NCBI RefSeq assembly: GCF_001307155.1
Contig: NZ_CP012830.1
Span: forward strand, 5,516,501 to 5,580,500
Length of the DNA: 64,000 nucleotides
Origin: Pseudomonas fluorescens
Lineage (GTDB): Bacteria > Pseudomonadota > Gammaproteobacteria > Pseudomonadales > Pseudomonadaceae
Direction: 5' to 3'
Of this stretch, positions 54,228 through 62,555 are shown piece by piece (position 1 is the first letter of the stretch; the number at the start of each line of letters is the position of its first letter). The notes beneath the pieces are model-generated. The model made no database searches. It saw only the letters and a program-made list of their open reading frames with translations, and was not told the DNA's origin. A program made the translations under genes and the position numbers.

Positions 54228-56285
54228 ATGACCCGTCTGGCTAAACACCTCGCCTGGTTTGCCGTGGCTGTCCTGGGAGCTTTTGCGCTGAGTGTCGTGG
54301 CCCTGCGCCGCGGCGAAGCCATCAACGCCCTCTGGATCGTAGTCGCAGCAGTCGCTATCTATCTTGTCGCATACCGCTATTACAGCCTGTTTATCGCCAA
54401 CAAGGTGATGCAGCTCGATCCCGGTCGAGCCACCCCCGCCGTCGTCAACAACGATGGTCTGGACTACGTACCCACCAACAAACACATTCTTTTCGGTCAC
54501 CACTTTGCGGCCATTGCCGGCGCCGGGCCACTGGTCGGCCCGGTACTGGCGGCGCAAATGGGTTACCTGCCCGGTACGCTCTGGCTGATCGCCGGCGTGG
54601 TATTGGCCGGTGCCGTTCAGGACTTCATGGTCCTGTTCATGTCGACCCGCCGCAACGGTCGCTCCCTGGGCGACATGGTCCGGGAAGAAATGGGCCGTGT
54701 CCCCGGGACCATCGCGCTGTTTGGCTGCTTCCTGATCATGATCATCATCCTCGCGGTGCTGGCGCTGATCGTGGTCAAGGCCCTGGCTGATAGCCCGTGG
54801 GGCATGTTCACGGTGATGGCGACCATCCCGATCGCGATGTTCATGGGCGTGTACATGCGCTACATCCGCCCGGGCCGCATCGGTGAGATTTCCGTTGTCG
54901 GCGTGCTGCTGTTGCTCGGCTCGATCTGGCTGGGCGGTCAGATTGCCGCTGATCCGGTCTGGGCCAAGGCCTTCTCCTTCACTGGGATCCAGATCACCTG
55001 GATGCTGATCGGCTACGGTTTCGTCGCGGCAGTAATGCCGGTCTGGCTGATCCTGGCGCCACGTGACTACCTGTCGACCTTCCTCAAGATCGGCACCATC
55101 ATGGCCCTGGCAATCGGCATTCTGATTACCATGCCCGAGCTGAAAATGCCGGCGCTGACCCAGTTCATCGATGGCACCGGACCGGTGTGGAAAGGCGGGT
55201 TGTTTCCGTTCCTATTCATTACCATCGCTTGCGGTGCAGTCTCGGGTTTCCATGCGCTGATCGCTTCCGGGACCACCCCGAAACTGTTGGCCAGTGAAGG
55301 CCATGCCCGTTACATCGGTTACGGCGGCATGCTGATGGAGTCCTTCGTGGCCATCATGGCGATGGTGGCGGCTTCGGTGATCGAACCGGGTGTGTACTTC
55401 GCGATGAACAGCCCGGCGGCAATCGTCGGCGGTGACGTGGTACAGGTGGCTCAGACTGTCAGCAGCTGGGGCTTCATGATTACCCCCGAAGCCCTGCAAG
55501 CGGTGGCCAAGGACATCGGTGAAACCACCGTGCTGGCCCGTGCCGGCGGTGCGCCAACCCTGGCGGTCGGTATCGCGCAGATCCTGCACAGCGTTCTGCC
55601 AGGCGAAAACACCATGGCGTTCTGGTACCACTTCGCGATCCTGTTCGAAGCGCTGTTCATCCTGACGGCGGTCGACGCCGGCACCCGTGCCGGGCGTTTC
55701 ATGCTGCAGGACTTGCTCGGCTCCTTTGTTCCGGCGCTCAAACGCACCGAGTCCTGGACCGCCAACCTGATCGCGACCGCCGGTTGCGTGGCAATGTGGG
55801 GTTACCTGCTGTACCAAGGCGTGATCGACCCGTTGGGCGGCATCAACACCTTGTGGCCGCTGTTCGGTATCTCCAACCAGATGCTGGCCGGTATCGCGCT
55901 GATGCTTAGCACGGTGGTGCTGATCAAAATGAAACGCCAACGCTACATCTGGGTGACCTTGCTGCCAGCCGCCTGGCTGCTGATCTGCACCACCACCGCA
56001 GGCTTCATCAAGCTGTTCGACGCCAACCCGGCGATCGGCTTCCTGTCGCTGGCGAAGAAATACAGCGATGCCCTGGCCAACGGTCAGATCCTCGCCCCGG
56101 CCAAGGACATCACGCAGATGCAGCACGTGATCTACAACGCCTACACCAACGCAACGCTGACGGCGCTGTTCCTCTTCGTGGTCTTCAGCATCCTGTTCTA
56201 TGCGATCAAGGTCGGTATCTCGGCCTGGGGCAGCAAAGAACGCACGGATAAAGAATCGCCATTCCAGGCGATTCCAGAAGCGTAA
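54228..56285 (+). CDS. cstA: Carbon starvation protein A family transporter
   Basis: A 685-residue membrane protein with about 16 hydrophobic segments. Family signatures are clear: PTNKHILFGHHFAAIAGAGP, LVGPVLAAQMGYLPGTLWLI, GAVQDFMVLFMSTRRNGRSL and ACGAVSGFHALIASGTTPKL. CstA and BtsT of E. coli are proton-coupled pyruvate importers, also linked to peptides. A caggag box eight bases before the ATG fixes the start. A ybdD-like gene follows 15 bases later, as is usual, and the kinase/regulator pair is divergent. Confidence 0.92.
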   Translation: MTRLAKHLAWFAVAVLGAFALSVVALRRGEAINALWIVVAAVAIYLVAYRYYSLFIANKVMQLDPGRATPAVVNNDGLDYVPTNKHILFGHHFAAIAGAGPLVGPVLAAQMGYLPGTLWLIAGVVLAGAVQDFMVLFMSTRRNGRSLGDMVREEMGRVPGTIALFGCFLIMIIILAVLALIVVKALADSPWGMFTVMATIPIAMFMGVYMRYIRPGRIGEISVVGVLLLLGSIWLGGQIAADPVWAKAFSFTGIQITWMLIGYGFVAAVMPVWLILAPRDYLSTFLKIGTIMALAIGILITMPELKMPALTQFIDGTGPVWKGGLFPFLFITIACGAVSGFHALIASGTTPKLLASEGHARYIGYGGMLMESFVAIMAMVAASVIEPGVYFAMNSPAAIVGGDVVQVAQTVSSWGFMITPEALQAVAKDIGETTVLARAGGAPTLAVGIAQILHSVLPGENTMAFWYHFAILFEALFILTAVDAGTRAGRFMLQDLLGSFVPALKRTESWTANLIATAGCVAMWGYLLYQGVIDPLGGINTLWPLFGISNQMLAGIALMLSTVVLIKMKRQRYIWVTLLPAAWLLICTTTAGFIKLFDANPAIGFLSLAKKYSDALANGQILAPAKDITQMQHVIYNAYTNATLTALFLFVVFSILFYAIKVGISAWGSKERTDKESPFQAIPEA

Positions 56286-56300
56286 TCGAGGGTTGAAAGC

Positions 56301-56498
56301 ATGTTCAATGACCTGAGTCGCCTCGGTAAATACCTCGGTCAGGCCGCGCGCCTGATGGTCGGCATGCCCGACTACGACACCTACGTCGAGCATTTGCAAA
56401 CCCAACACCCGGACAAGCCGGTGATGAGCTACGAGGCGTTCTTCCGGGAACGCCAGGAGGCTCGTTATGGCAGCAAGGCTGGGCCGAAGTGCTGTTGA
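56301..56498 (+). CDS. YbdD/YjiX family small protein
   Basis: A 65-residue DUF466 protein that follows cstA in many genomes. The text [20 protein letters not shown], then [20 protein letters not shown] and [11 protein letters not shown] is diagnostic. In E. coli the CstA/YbdD pair is needed for full pyruvate uptake. It is cotranscribed with cstA. Confidence 0.93.
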   Translation: MFNDLSRLGKYLGQAARLMVGMPDYDTYVEHLQTQHPDKPVMSYEAFFRERQEARYGSKAGPKCC

Positions 56499-56543
56499 CC
56501 CGCTGACGGCGGGTTACCAAATGTGATGTGGGAGCAGGTTTTT

Positions 56544-56571
56544 TGTGGGAGCGAGCCTGCTCGCTCCCACA
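56544..56571. repeat. Pseudomonas REP-type palindrome
   Basis: TGTGGGAGCGAG and CTCGCTCCCACA are perfect inverted arms around CCTG. This is the standard intergenic REP palindrome of fluorescent pseudomonads. A degenerate half copy (TGTGGGAGCAGG) lies just upstream near 56527, and another half copy (TGTGGGAGCGGCGAC) is near 54066. Confidence 0.85.
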
Positions 56572-56610
56572 CGGAGCAGCTCCCATTTTTCGTTAGTGAT
56601 CCATTCCATT

Positions 56611-58230
56611 CTAGATTTTGAACCGCGCCACCGTCTGGTGCAGTGTTCCTGCCATCTGCGCCAATTCCAGACCGGCGGTGTGGGTATGCTGGGCACCCAG
56701 CAAGACCTGCCCGGACACGTTACGAATGCGTACCAGATTGCGATCCACCTCACGAGCAACCAATGCCTGCTCCTCCGTGGCGCTGGCGATCATCAAATTG
56801 CGCTCATTGATCTGCGAGATTGACCGGGTGATCGCTTCCAGTGCCTCGCCGGAGCGTTGCGCGACTTCCAGGGTTGCCTGCACCAAGTAACCGCTGCTTT
56901 GCATGGCGGTCACCGCGTGCCCGGTATCGAGCCGAATGTTGCCAATCATCTGCTCGATTTCCTGGGTCGACACCTGAGTGCGATGGGCCAGTGCCCGCAC
57001 CTCATCGGCGACCACCGCAAAACCACGTCCGGCATCGCCGGCACGGGCTGCTTCAATCGCAGCGTTGAGGGCCAGCAAATTGGTTTGCTCGGCAATGCTG
57101 CGAATCACCTCCAGCACCGTGCTGATGTCTTGTACGCGCCCGGCCAATTGCTGGATACGCTGTGAGGTATCCGTCATGCCATCAGCCAGCGTGCCTATCG
57201 AGGCCACTGTTTCCTGAACGTGTTCGCGGCCGCGCTGCGCGGTTTGCTCGGACACCCGGGACGCCTCGCTGGTACTGACGGCATTGCGTGCGACCTCGTC
57301 GACGGCCGCGGTCATTTGATTGATCGCCGCCGCAGCCTGCTCGATCTCCAGGCCCTGCAACTGCAAACTGTCACGGGTCTGGCTGCTGACCGCACTCAGC
57401 TCTTCGGACGAACTGGCCACCTGATCGACCGACGCCGCGATGTGTTTAACCATCGCGTTCAGGCTTTGCTGCATCTGGTGCATGTTCATCATCACGCTAC
57501 CGTCGGCATTGGCCTTCACTGGCACTTGAGTCGTCAGATCGCCCTGCGCAATTTGACTCAGTGCCCGCGCAGCAACATCGGGTTCTCCCCCCAAGGGCCG
57601 GGTAACACTGCGCGTCACAATGACCGCCGCGGCGATGACCGAGGCCAGGCAGAAAACCAGCAACCCCAGCATGTTCAGGCGCGCATCGCTGTACAGGGCC
57701 TGCGCCGACCTTTCACGATCGGCGAAGATCTGCCCTTGCTGTGCCATCAGCATGTCCAGGCTTTTATAAACCTGCTGTTCGGCGGGGATCACTTGCTGTT
57801 TCAACTGCGCCATCGCAGCATCAAAGGCACCTTGCCTGATCAACGCCTGCACCTGGGTGAATGCGGCGACATAAGCTTCGCGATCCCTTTTCAGGGCCAT
57901 ATACGCAGTCTTGCCTTCTGGCAGGTCGAACAACGGCTCAAGCGCTTCAAGTGCCTGGCTGATGCGCTTTTTGGTGGCATCGATGGCCTGTTGCGCTTGC
58001 TGATTGTCTTTGTCGATCAACAGGTCCCGGGTGTTCCTGGCGTTGTCCCGAACACCTGTGGCAATGACCATGATCGGATCGATTTTCGGCCAGTCCTGTT
58101 TGACGATCACCATCGCCTGGTCCTTCAGCGTTGCCAGATCGTGCAACGCATAGAACGCCAGGCCTGTCAGTACCAACGGCGCGATTGCAAAGCCGATGAC
58201 GATACGTTGAGCCGTGCTTAACTTGGCCAA
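56611..58230 (-). CDS. Methyl-accepting chemotaxis protein
   Basis: A 539-residue chemoreceptor. Membrane segment one (IVIGFAIAPLVLTGLAFYAL) is followed by a periplasmic four-helix-bundle sensor (residues 30-185), membrane segment two (LGLLVFCLASVIAAAVIVTR), HAMP linker, and the signalling domain with hairpin tip EQTNLLALNAAIEAARAGDA followed by GRGFAVVADEVR. The ligand is unknown. The start is placed at a TTG at 58230, preceded by gggag eight bases away, which gives the usual short N-terminal tail; the open frame extends to 58293. Confidence 0.88.
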   Translation of the reverse strand: MAKLSTAQRIVIGFAIAPLVLTGLAFYALHDLATLKDQAMVIVKQDWPKIDPIMVIATGVRDNARNTRDLLIDKDNQQAQQAIDATKKRISQALEALEPLFDLPEGKTAYMALKRDREAYVAAFTQVQALIRQGAFDAAMAQLKQQVIPAEQQVYKSLDMLMAQQGQIFADRERSAQALYSDARLNMLGLLVFCLASVIAAAVIVTRSVTRPLGGEPDVAARALSQIAQGDLTTQVPVKANADGSVMMNMHQMQQSLNAMVKHIAASVDQVASSSEELSAVSSQTRDSLQLQGLEIEQAAAAINQMTAAVDEVARNAVSTSEASRVSEQTAQRGREHVQETVASIGTLADGMTDTSQRIQQLAGRVQDISTVLEVIRSIAEQTNLLALNAAIEAARAGDAGRGFAVVADEVRALAHRTQVSTQEIEQMIGNIRLDTGHAVTAMQSSGYLVQATLEVAQRSGEALEAITRSISQINERNLMIASATEEQALVAREVDRNLVRIRNVSGQVLLGAQHTHTAGLELAQMAGTLHQTVARFKI

Positions 58231-58325
58231 ATCAAATGCTCCCTGATGAGTACCTGCCCGACGGACAGCGCACTTGAAAACTTCATGTACCAATAAGCCT
58301 TGAATCCAGCTCGCCCATGGTCGCT

Positions 58326-58766
58326 TTAATGTCCGCGAATGTAGTGTTCCAGTTGCCGTATCAGGTCGGCCTGCTCGGCGATCGCTTCTTTGACCAGATC
58401 ACCAATCGACAACAGGCCAATCAACTGGTCGCCTTCCAGCACCGGTAAATGGCGCAAATGACTGTCGGTCATGACCTCCATGCAACGCTCGATGCTCTGC
58501 TGACTGTCTGCCGTCACCACGGGCGCGCTCATGATGTCCCTGACCGGCGTACCGACCGAAGAGCGCCCCTGCAAAACAACCTTGCGCGCATAGTCGCGTT
58601 CGCTGATGACGCCGACTACCTGCCCCTCCTCTATGACGGGCAGAGCACCGACGTTCTTTTCGGCCATGAATTTCAGCGCTTCAAGGACCATCTGGTCTGG
58701 CGCGATGCTATGTACTTGCTGGTTTTGCACGACCTTCAGCTTCAGCAATTGTGCGGCTGTTTTCAT
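58326..58766 (-). CDS. Two-CBS-domain protein
   Basis: A 146-residue protein made of a tandem CBS pair (Bateman module): residues 8-65 (ALKFMAEKNVGALPVIEEGQ, VVGVISERDYARKV) and 75-130 (IERCMEVMTDSHLRHLPVLE, LIGLLSIGDLVKEA). These modules bind adenine nucleotides such as AMP, ATP or NAD. A ggagg box precedes the ATG at 58766. Partner protein unknown. Confidence 0.92.
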   Translation of the reverse strand: MKTAAQLLKLKVVQNQQVHSIAPDQMVLEALKFMAEKNVGALPVIEEGQVVGVISERDYARKVVLQGRSSVGTPVRDIMSAPVVTADSQQSIERCMEVMTDSHLRHLPVLEGDQLIGLLSIGDLVKEAIAEQADLIRQLEHYIRGH

Positions 58767-58800
58767 ACGGACCTCCGACGTCAATCACGCTTAAAAAAGC

Positions 58801-58835
58801 AAAAAAAAACGCCTGAAACCTTTCGGTTCCAGGCG
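58801..58835 (-). terminator. Intrinsic terminator on minus strand
   Basis: Reading leftward, CGCCTGGAACC pairs with GGTTTCAGGCG around GAAA, followed directly by nine T. It sits 24 bases beyond a stop codon at 58859, so it ends a transcript entering from the right and shields the CBS gene. Confidence 0.85.
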
Positions 58836-58858
58836 CCTTTGCCTGTTCTTGTGCGGTG

Positions 58859-59044
58859 TTAAAACCAGACGTCCATGCCTGATGCTGCGAAGTTGCCCAT
58901 GACCTGTTCGGCCAATCGATCATCGTTGACCGAGGGGCTGTCCACTGGAGTCCGTTCCAGATGAACTTGATACGAGCCTTGCAGCCTTTGTGCCAGTCGG
59001 CGGCAGGAAGCTTCATCCAGTGTGCGAACCCAGGCTCCCGAGCG
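58859..59044 (-). CDS. Short reading frame ending just before a terminator, probably a gene 3' remnant
   Basis: On the minus strand 61 codons are open from an upstream stop at 59045 to TAA at 58859. The product reads like real protein (WVRTLDEASCRRLAQRLQGS, then YQVHLERTPVDSPSVNDDRL, AEQVMGNFAASGMDVWF). I do not recognise the family. There is no good start codon, so it may be the last part of a truncated gene. The intrinsic terminator 24 bases downstream supports this frame over the longer overlapping frame (58708-59190), which would run through the terminator. Confidence 0.45.
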   Translation of the reverse strand, partial: RSGAWVRTLDEASCRRLAQRLQGSYQVHLERTPVDSPSVNDDRLAEQVMGNFAASGMDVWF

Positions 59045-59266
59045 TTAGAGGGAGGCGAAAGCTCATTGCACTGTCTCCCGCTGGTGCAAATCGTTACGCA
59101 TAGCGCTTTATAAAAGTGCATCCAGGCGGTTGACCCGGTACCGCCGAGCGGTGTGGCAAGTTCTGAGCACTGCCTTACACTGCGATACACCCAATACGAC
59201 TGTTCAACGGATCGACAGGTCCCACGGCAATCCGTGGCATCACCTCATGATCCGGGTGAAACCAAC

Positions 59267-59926
59267 ATGAAGACGGTCATGGCCCTTTTCACCTGTCTGC
59301 TCGCTGCCAGCGTGTGCGCGGCGACAAGCACCTGTGTGAACGCGGCCCCTCCTTCGCCAATCTTCAAGACCAGTTTCGACTGCGCCCAGGCAAGGGCATC
59401 CATCGAAAAGCTGATCTGTCGCGATCCGCAACTGGCACAGATGGATATCGAACTGACGCGTCTTTATCGCCTGGCGCTCACGGATGAACATTCAGTACCG
59501 CCTCCAGACACCGTCATGATCGACCAGCAGTTCTGGATCAAGTCCCGTAATCAATGCGCCTCCGCGCCTGCGCCCAAGGCGTGCACGATCCGAAGTTATG
59601 CCGAACGCGCGCACCAGTTGCGCCGAGGCTCGGCAATTGTGAGAACCAAGGATCCAGACCGGCTCACCGAAGGCCCCCTGGCTATTCGTTGTACGGGGTT
59701 TAACACGCTGATTACCGCCACCTTCTTCAGCACGCAACCGGGTGTCGTGTACCTGAAATGGGCAAATACTTCGATCACCCTGAGCCAGGTGCCGAGTGAC
59801 TCGGGAACCCAATACACGGGCAAGGATTTCCAGGGCAACTACAGCTTCTGGCAAAACGACAACGTGGTCCTTTTCCAAAAACCAGGCTCCGCCGAAATGA
59901 GCTGTACGGCCGAGCCGGCCGGCTGA
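59267..59926 (+). CDS. Periplasmic lysozyme inhibitor, LprI-like plus MliC domains
   Basis: A 219-residue secreted protein with signal peptide (VMALFTCLLAASVCAATSTC). The first domain (residues 32-110) is LprI/DUF1311-like: FDCAQARASIEKLICRDPQL, with paired cysteines. The second (about 135-219) is MliC-like: IRCTGFNTLITATFFSTQPG, TQYTGKDFQGNYSFWQND, SAEMSCTAE. Both families inhibit c-type or related lysozymes in the periplasm. Cys20 could be a lipobox cysteine (AATSTC), but this is not clear. The start at 59267 was chosen for the signal peptide. Confidence 0.82.
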   Translation: MKTVMALFTCLLAASVCAATSTCVNAAPPSPIFKTSFDCAQARASIEKLICRDPQLAQMDIELTRLYRLALTDEHSVPPPDTVMIDQQFWIKSRNQCASAPAPKACTIRSYAERAHQLRRGSAIVRTKDPDRLTEGPLAIRCTGFNTLITATFFSTQPGVVYLKWANTSITLSQVPSDSGTQYTGKDFQGNYSFWQNDNVVLFQKPGSAEMSCTAEPAG

Positions 59927-59995
59927 TGGCTCTGGCGCAAGGTCGTTTGGAGACCGGCAGGCGAGGATGCAGCACCCTCGCCACTCACCTGTCCC

Positions 59996-61606
59996 TCAAA
60001 AAACAGCGATATGCGAGTCCGTTCGCGGCTCGGTTCCGCCACATAACACGCCCGTTTCAGCATCGCGCAGGATGATTTGTCCACGCCCATAATGGGTCCG
60101 GTCGCAGGCCACTTGCACTTGATGCCCCCGGCGCGCCAACGCTGCAGCCATGTCCCGCGAAGCGTCCTGCTCGATGCCGACCTGCAGCCCGCCCAGCCAC
60201 TGCCAACGCGGTGCATCCAGCGCCGCTTGCGGGTTGAGGCCAAAATCCACCAGGTTCATGACCATCTGCACATGCCCTTGGGGCTGCATGTAGCCGCCCA
60301 TCACGCCAAAGGGGCCCATCGCCACACCGTCCTTGCTGAGAAACCCCGGGATAATGGTGTGGAAGGTTTTCTTGCCGGGCGCCAGGCAGTTCGAGTGCGC
60401 CGGATCAAGGCTGAACTCTTCACCGCGGTTTTGCAGGGCGATGCCGCTGTCGGGCAACACCACGCCGGAGCCAAAGCCGTGGTAGTTGCTCTGGATGAAC
60501 GAAACCATGTTGCCTTCGGCATCGGCGGTGGCCAGGTACACCGTGCCGCTGGCGTGAGGATCACCCGGTTGTGGGGCCATCGCCTGCTCACCGATCTGTG
60601 CCCGACGATGGGCAACATAGTTTTCGCTGAGTAAATCCTCCACCGCGACCCGCATGTGCTGCGGGTCAGTGATGTAATGCAGGCCGTCGCTGTAAGCGAG
60701 TTTCATGGCCTCAAGCTGACGGTGCCAGGTCTGCTGACTGTCGCGGTGATCGAAGTCGAAACCCTCGAGAATCTTCAAGGCCATCAAGGCCACGAGGCCC
60801 TGGCCGCTCGGCGGAATCTCCCAGACGTCATAGCCTCGATAATTGACCTTGATCGGCTCGACCCATTGGGCGCGGTAACCTTGTAAATCACTGGCGCGCA
60901 AATACCCGCCGGTCGCCCTGGAATGGGCGTCCAACCGTTGCGCCAGCGCCCCCCGATAAAAGCTTTCGCAACCTGTGGCCGCGAGTTCCGTCAAGGTCCG
61001 CGCCTGGGCCGGGTTGTAAAACATCTCGCCGGCGCGGGGCGCTCGTCCGTCAATCAAGAAGGTTTCGAACCAGCTATCGAGCACTTCGTTGCGGCTCGGG
61101 GTGAAGTTCTCCAACGCGGTTTGCCATTGAAGAGCAACCACTGGCGAAACCGGAAAGCCGTCGCCTGCCAAACTGATGGCTGGCTGCAACACATCGGCAA
61201 AGGGCAGACGACCGAACCGTTTGGACAGCTCAGCCCAGGCCGACGGGCAGCCTGGAACTGTCACGGGTGTCCATCCATGCAATGGCATTTTTTTGTGGCC
61301 GGCGGCTCTCACCGCTTCAATGCTCAGGGCCTGCGGGGCGCCGCCATTGGCGCTCAAACCATGCAGTTTGTTCTGAGTCCAGACCAGTGCAAAGGCGTCG
61401 CCACCGATACCGCAACCGGTCGGCTCGACCACGGTCAACGCTGCTGCGGTGGCAATCGCGGCGTCAATCGCGTTGCCACCACGCCGCATGATCTCGATAC
61501 CGGCTTCGGCAGCCAACGGCTGCGAGGCCGCGACCATGCCGCGTTTTGCGAAAACACTTTGGCGCTGTGAGGCGTAGGGATACTCATGGGCAGAAAATTT
61601 GAACAT
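59996..61606 (-). CDS. Gamma-glutamyltransferase family protein
   Basis: A 536-residue Ntn-hydrolase precursor. The large-subunit start (GMVAASQPLAAEAGIEIMRR, then GGNAIDAAIATAAALTVVEP) and the predicted autoprocessing Thr in HASGTVYLATADAEGNMVSF fit the family. The glycine pair needed in the active site is in MGPFGVMGGYMQPQG. There is no signal peptide, so it is a cytoplasmic GGT-like enzyme (YwrD/GgtA-type) rather than the classical periplasmic GGT. Substrate is probably a gamma-glutamyl or related amide. Confidence 0.87.
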   Translation of the reverse strand: MFKFSAHEYPYASQRQSVFAKRGMVAASQPLAAEAGIEIMRRGGNAIDAAIATAAALTVVEPTGCGIGGDAFALVWTQNKLHGLSANGGAPQALSIEAVRAAGHKKMPLHGWTPVTVPGCPSAWAELSKRFGRLPFADVLQPAISLAGDGFPVSPVVALQWQTALENFTPSRNEVLDSWFETFLIDGRAPRAGEMFYNPAQARTLTELAATGCESFYRGALAQRLDAHSRATGGYLRASDLQGYRAQWVEPIKVNYRGYDVWEIPPSGQGLVALMALKILEGFDFDHRDSQQTWHRQLEAMKLAYSDGLHYITDPQHMRVAVEDLLSENYVAHRRAQIGEQAMAPQPGDPHASGTVYLATADAEGNMVSFIQSNYHGFGSGVVLPDSGIALQNRGEEFSLDPAHSNCLAPGKKTFHTIIPGFLSKDGVAMGPFGVMGGYMQPQGHVQMVMNLVDFGLNPQAALDAPRWQWLGGLQVGIEQDASRDMAAALARRGHQVQVACDRTHYGRGQIILRDAETGVLCGGTEPRTDSHIAVF

Positions 61607-61706
61607 GGCAGGTCTCACACATTAGGGATGCTCGGGCTCACAGCACCCGACCAAGAAAGGCGTGGGTGCGGGCGCGGCTGGCCGAAGATCTGAATGATGA
61701 GCGGCC

Positions 61707-61727
61707 ATACCGTCATGGAGACGGTAT
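61707..61727. promoter_or_regulatory. Inverted repeat between GGT-like and transglutaminase genes
   Basis: ATACCGTC (61707-61714) and GACGGTAT (61720-61727) are perfect inverted copies around five bases. It lies about 100 bases before the GGT-like start and about 30 bases after the transglutaminase stop. It could be an operator or a weak hairpin terminator; no T-run follows on either strand. Confidence 0.45.
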
Positions 61728-61757
61728 AGCCGGTTATGGTGACGGTGCGAACGAGTT

Positions 61758-62555
61758 TTATTGGTGCTGAACCTGCAACTGGGACGACACCTGGACCCGC
61801 GCGAGCATGTGCTCGGCCCCTCCCCCGCGACGCATGCCGCGCACCGGGCAAGCGTCAAGGTACTCGAGGCCCACCGCCAGTTTCAGATGGCGCTCGGGTC
61901 GCGCCAATCGGTTGGTGACGTCGAAGCTGTACCAACCATCGTCGAGCCAGGCTTCGGCCCAGGCATGGCTGGCCAAATGGCTTTCATCTTCTGTGCACAG
62001 ATAACCGGAGACGTAGCGCGCAGGAATGCCCAGGCTGCGAGCGCAGGCCAGGAAGGCATGGGTATGGTCCTGGCAGACCCCGACGCCGGCGGCAAAGGCT
62101 TCGGCTGCGGTGGTGTCCACCGCTGTAGCGCCCGGGCTGTAGACCATGTGTTCGGCGAGGCCATGCATCAAGTCAATCAACGCCCTGCGATCACGCCGCG
62201 TGCCGCACCGCTGTATGGCAAAGGCATTGAGGGCGTCGTCAGCCTTGGTCAGATGGCTGGTGCGCAAGAACGGCAACGGCGACTGACTGTCGTGTTCCAC
62301 CTCCAGCATCTGGTCGATTTCAACCTGACCATAAGCGGTCAGCACGAGGGCGCCGTGAGGCTCATCCATCGTCAATACGTGCAGGATGTTGCCGTAAGGG
62401 TCGAGCTGGCTACGTACCAGGCGCGGCAGTTCCAGGTGCCATTCCAGAATGTGCTGGCGCTCGGTGTTCTTGGGCGTCAAACGCAGGAACTGGATGCTGG
62501 TGCAGACTTCGTCGGTGTAGCTGTAGGTGGTGTCGTGGCGTATGGACAGTTTCAT
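61758..62555 (-). CDS. Transglutaminase-like cysteine protease family protein
   Basis: A 265-residue protein with the bacterial transglutaminase-like N-terminal domain (residues 1-90, RHDTTYSYTDEVCTSIQFLR) and the core catalytic domain: Cys in GVGVCQDHTHAFLACARSLG, His in ASHAWAEAWLDDG, Asp in WYSFDVTNR. It is the third gene of the widespread ATP-grasp/alpha-E/transglutaminase cluster and overlaps the alpha-E gene by four bases. The cluster is predicted to make and process a peptide-like or amide product. Confidence 0.9.
   Translation of the reverse strand: MKLSIRHDTTYSYTDEVCTSIQFLRLTPKNTERQHILEWHLELPRLVRSQLDPYGNILHVLTMDEPHGALVLTAYGQVEIDQMLEVEHDSQSPLPFLRTSHLTKADDALNAFAIQRCGTRRDRRALIDLMHGLAEHMVYSPGATAVDTTAAEAFAAGVGVCQDHTHAFLACARSLGIPARYVSGYLCTEDESHLASHAWAEAWLDDGWYSFDVTNRLARPERHLKLAVGLEYLDACPVRGMRRGGGAEHMLARVQVSSQLQVQHQ

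Noticed and set aside
55212-56408. 398-residue minus-strand open frame within cstA
   Set aside because: Antisense shadow of a conserved membrane protein; composition (His, Gln and Arg rich) is typical of an artefact.
58708-59190. 160-residue minus-strand open frame
   Set aside because: It runs through a strong intrinsic terminator and into the CBS gene start. A different frame (58859-59044) fits the terminator position better.
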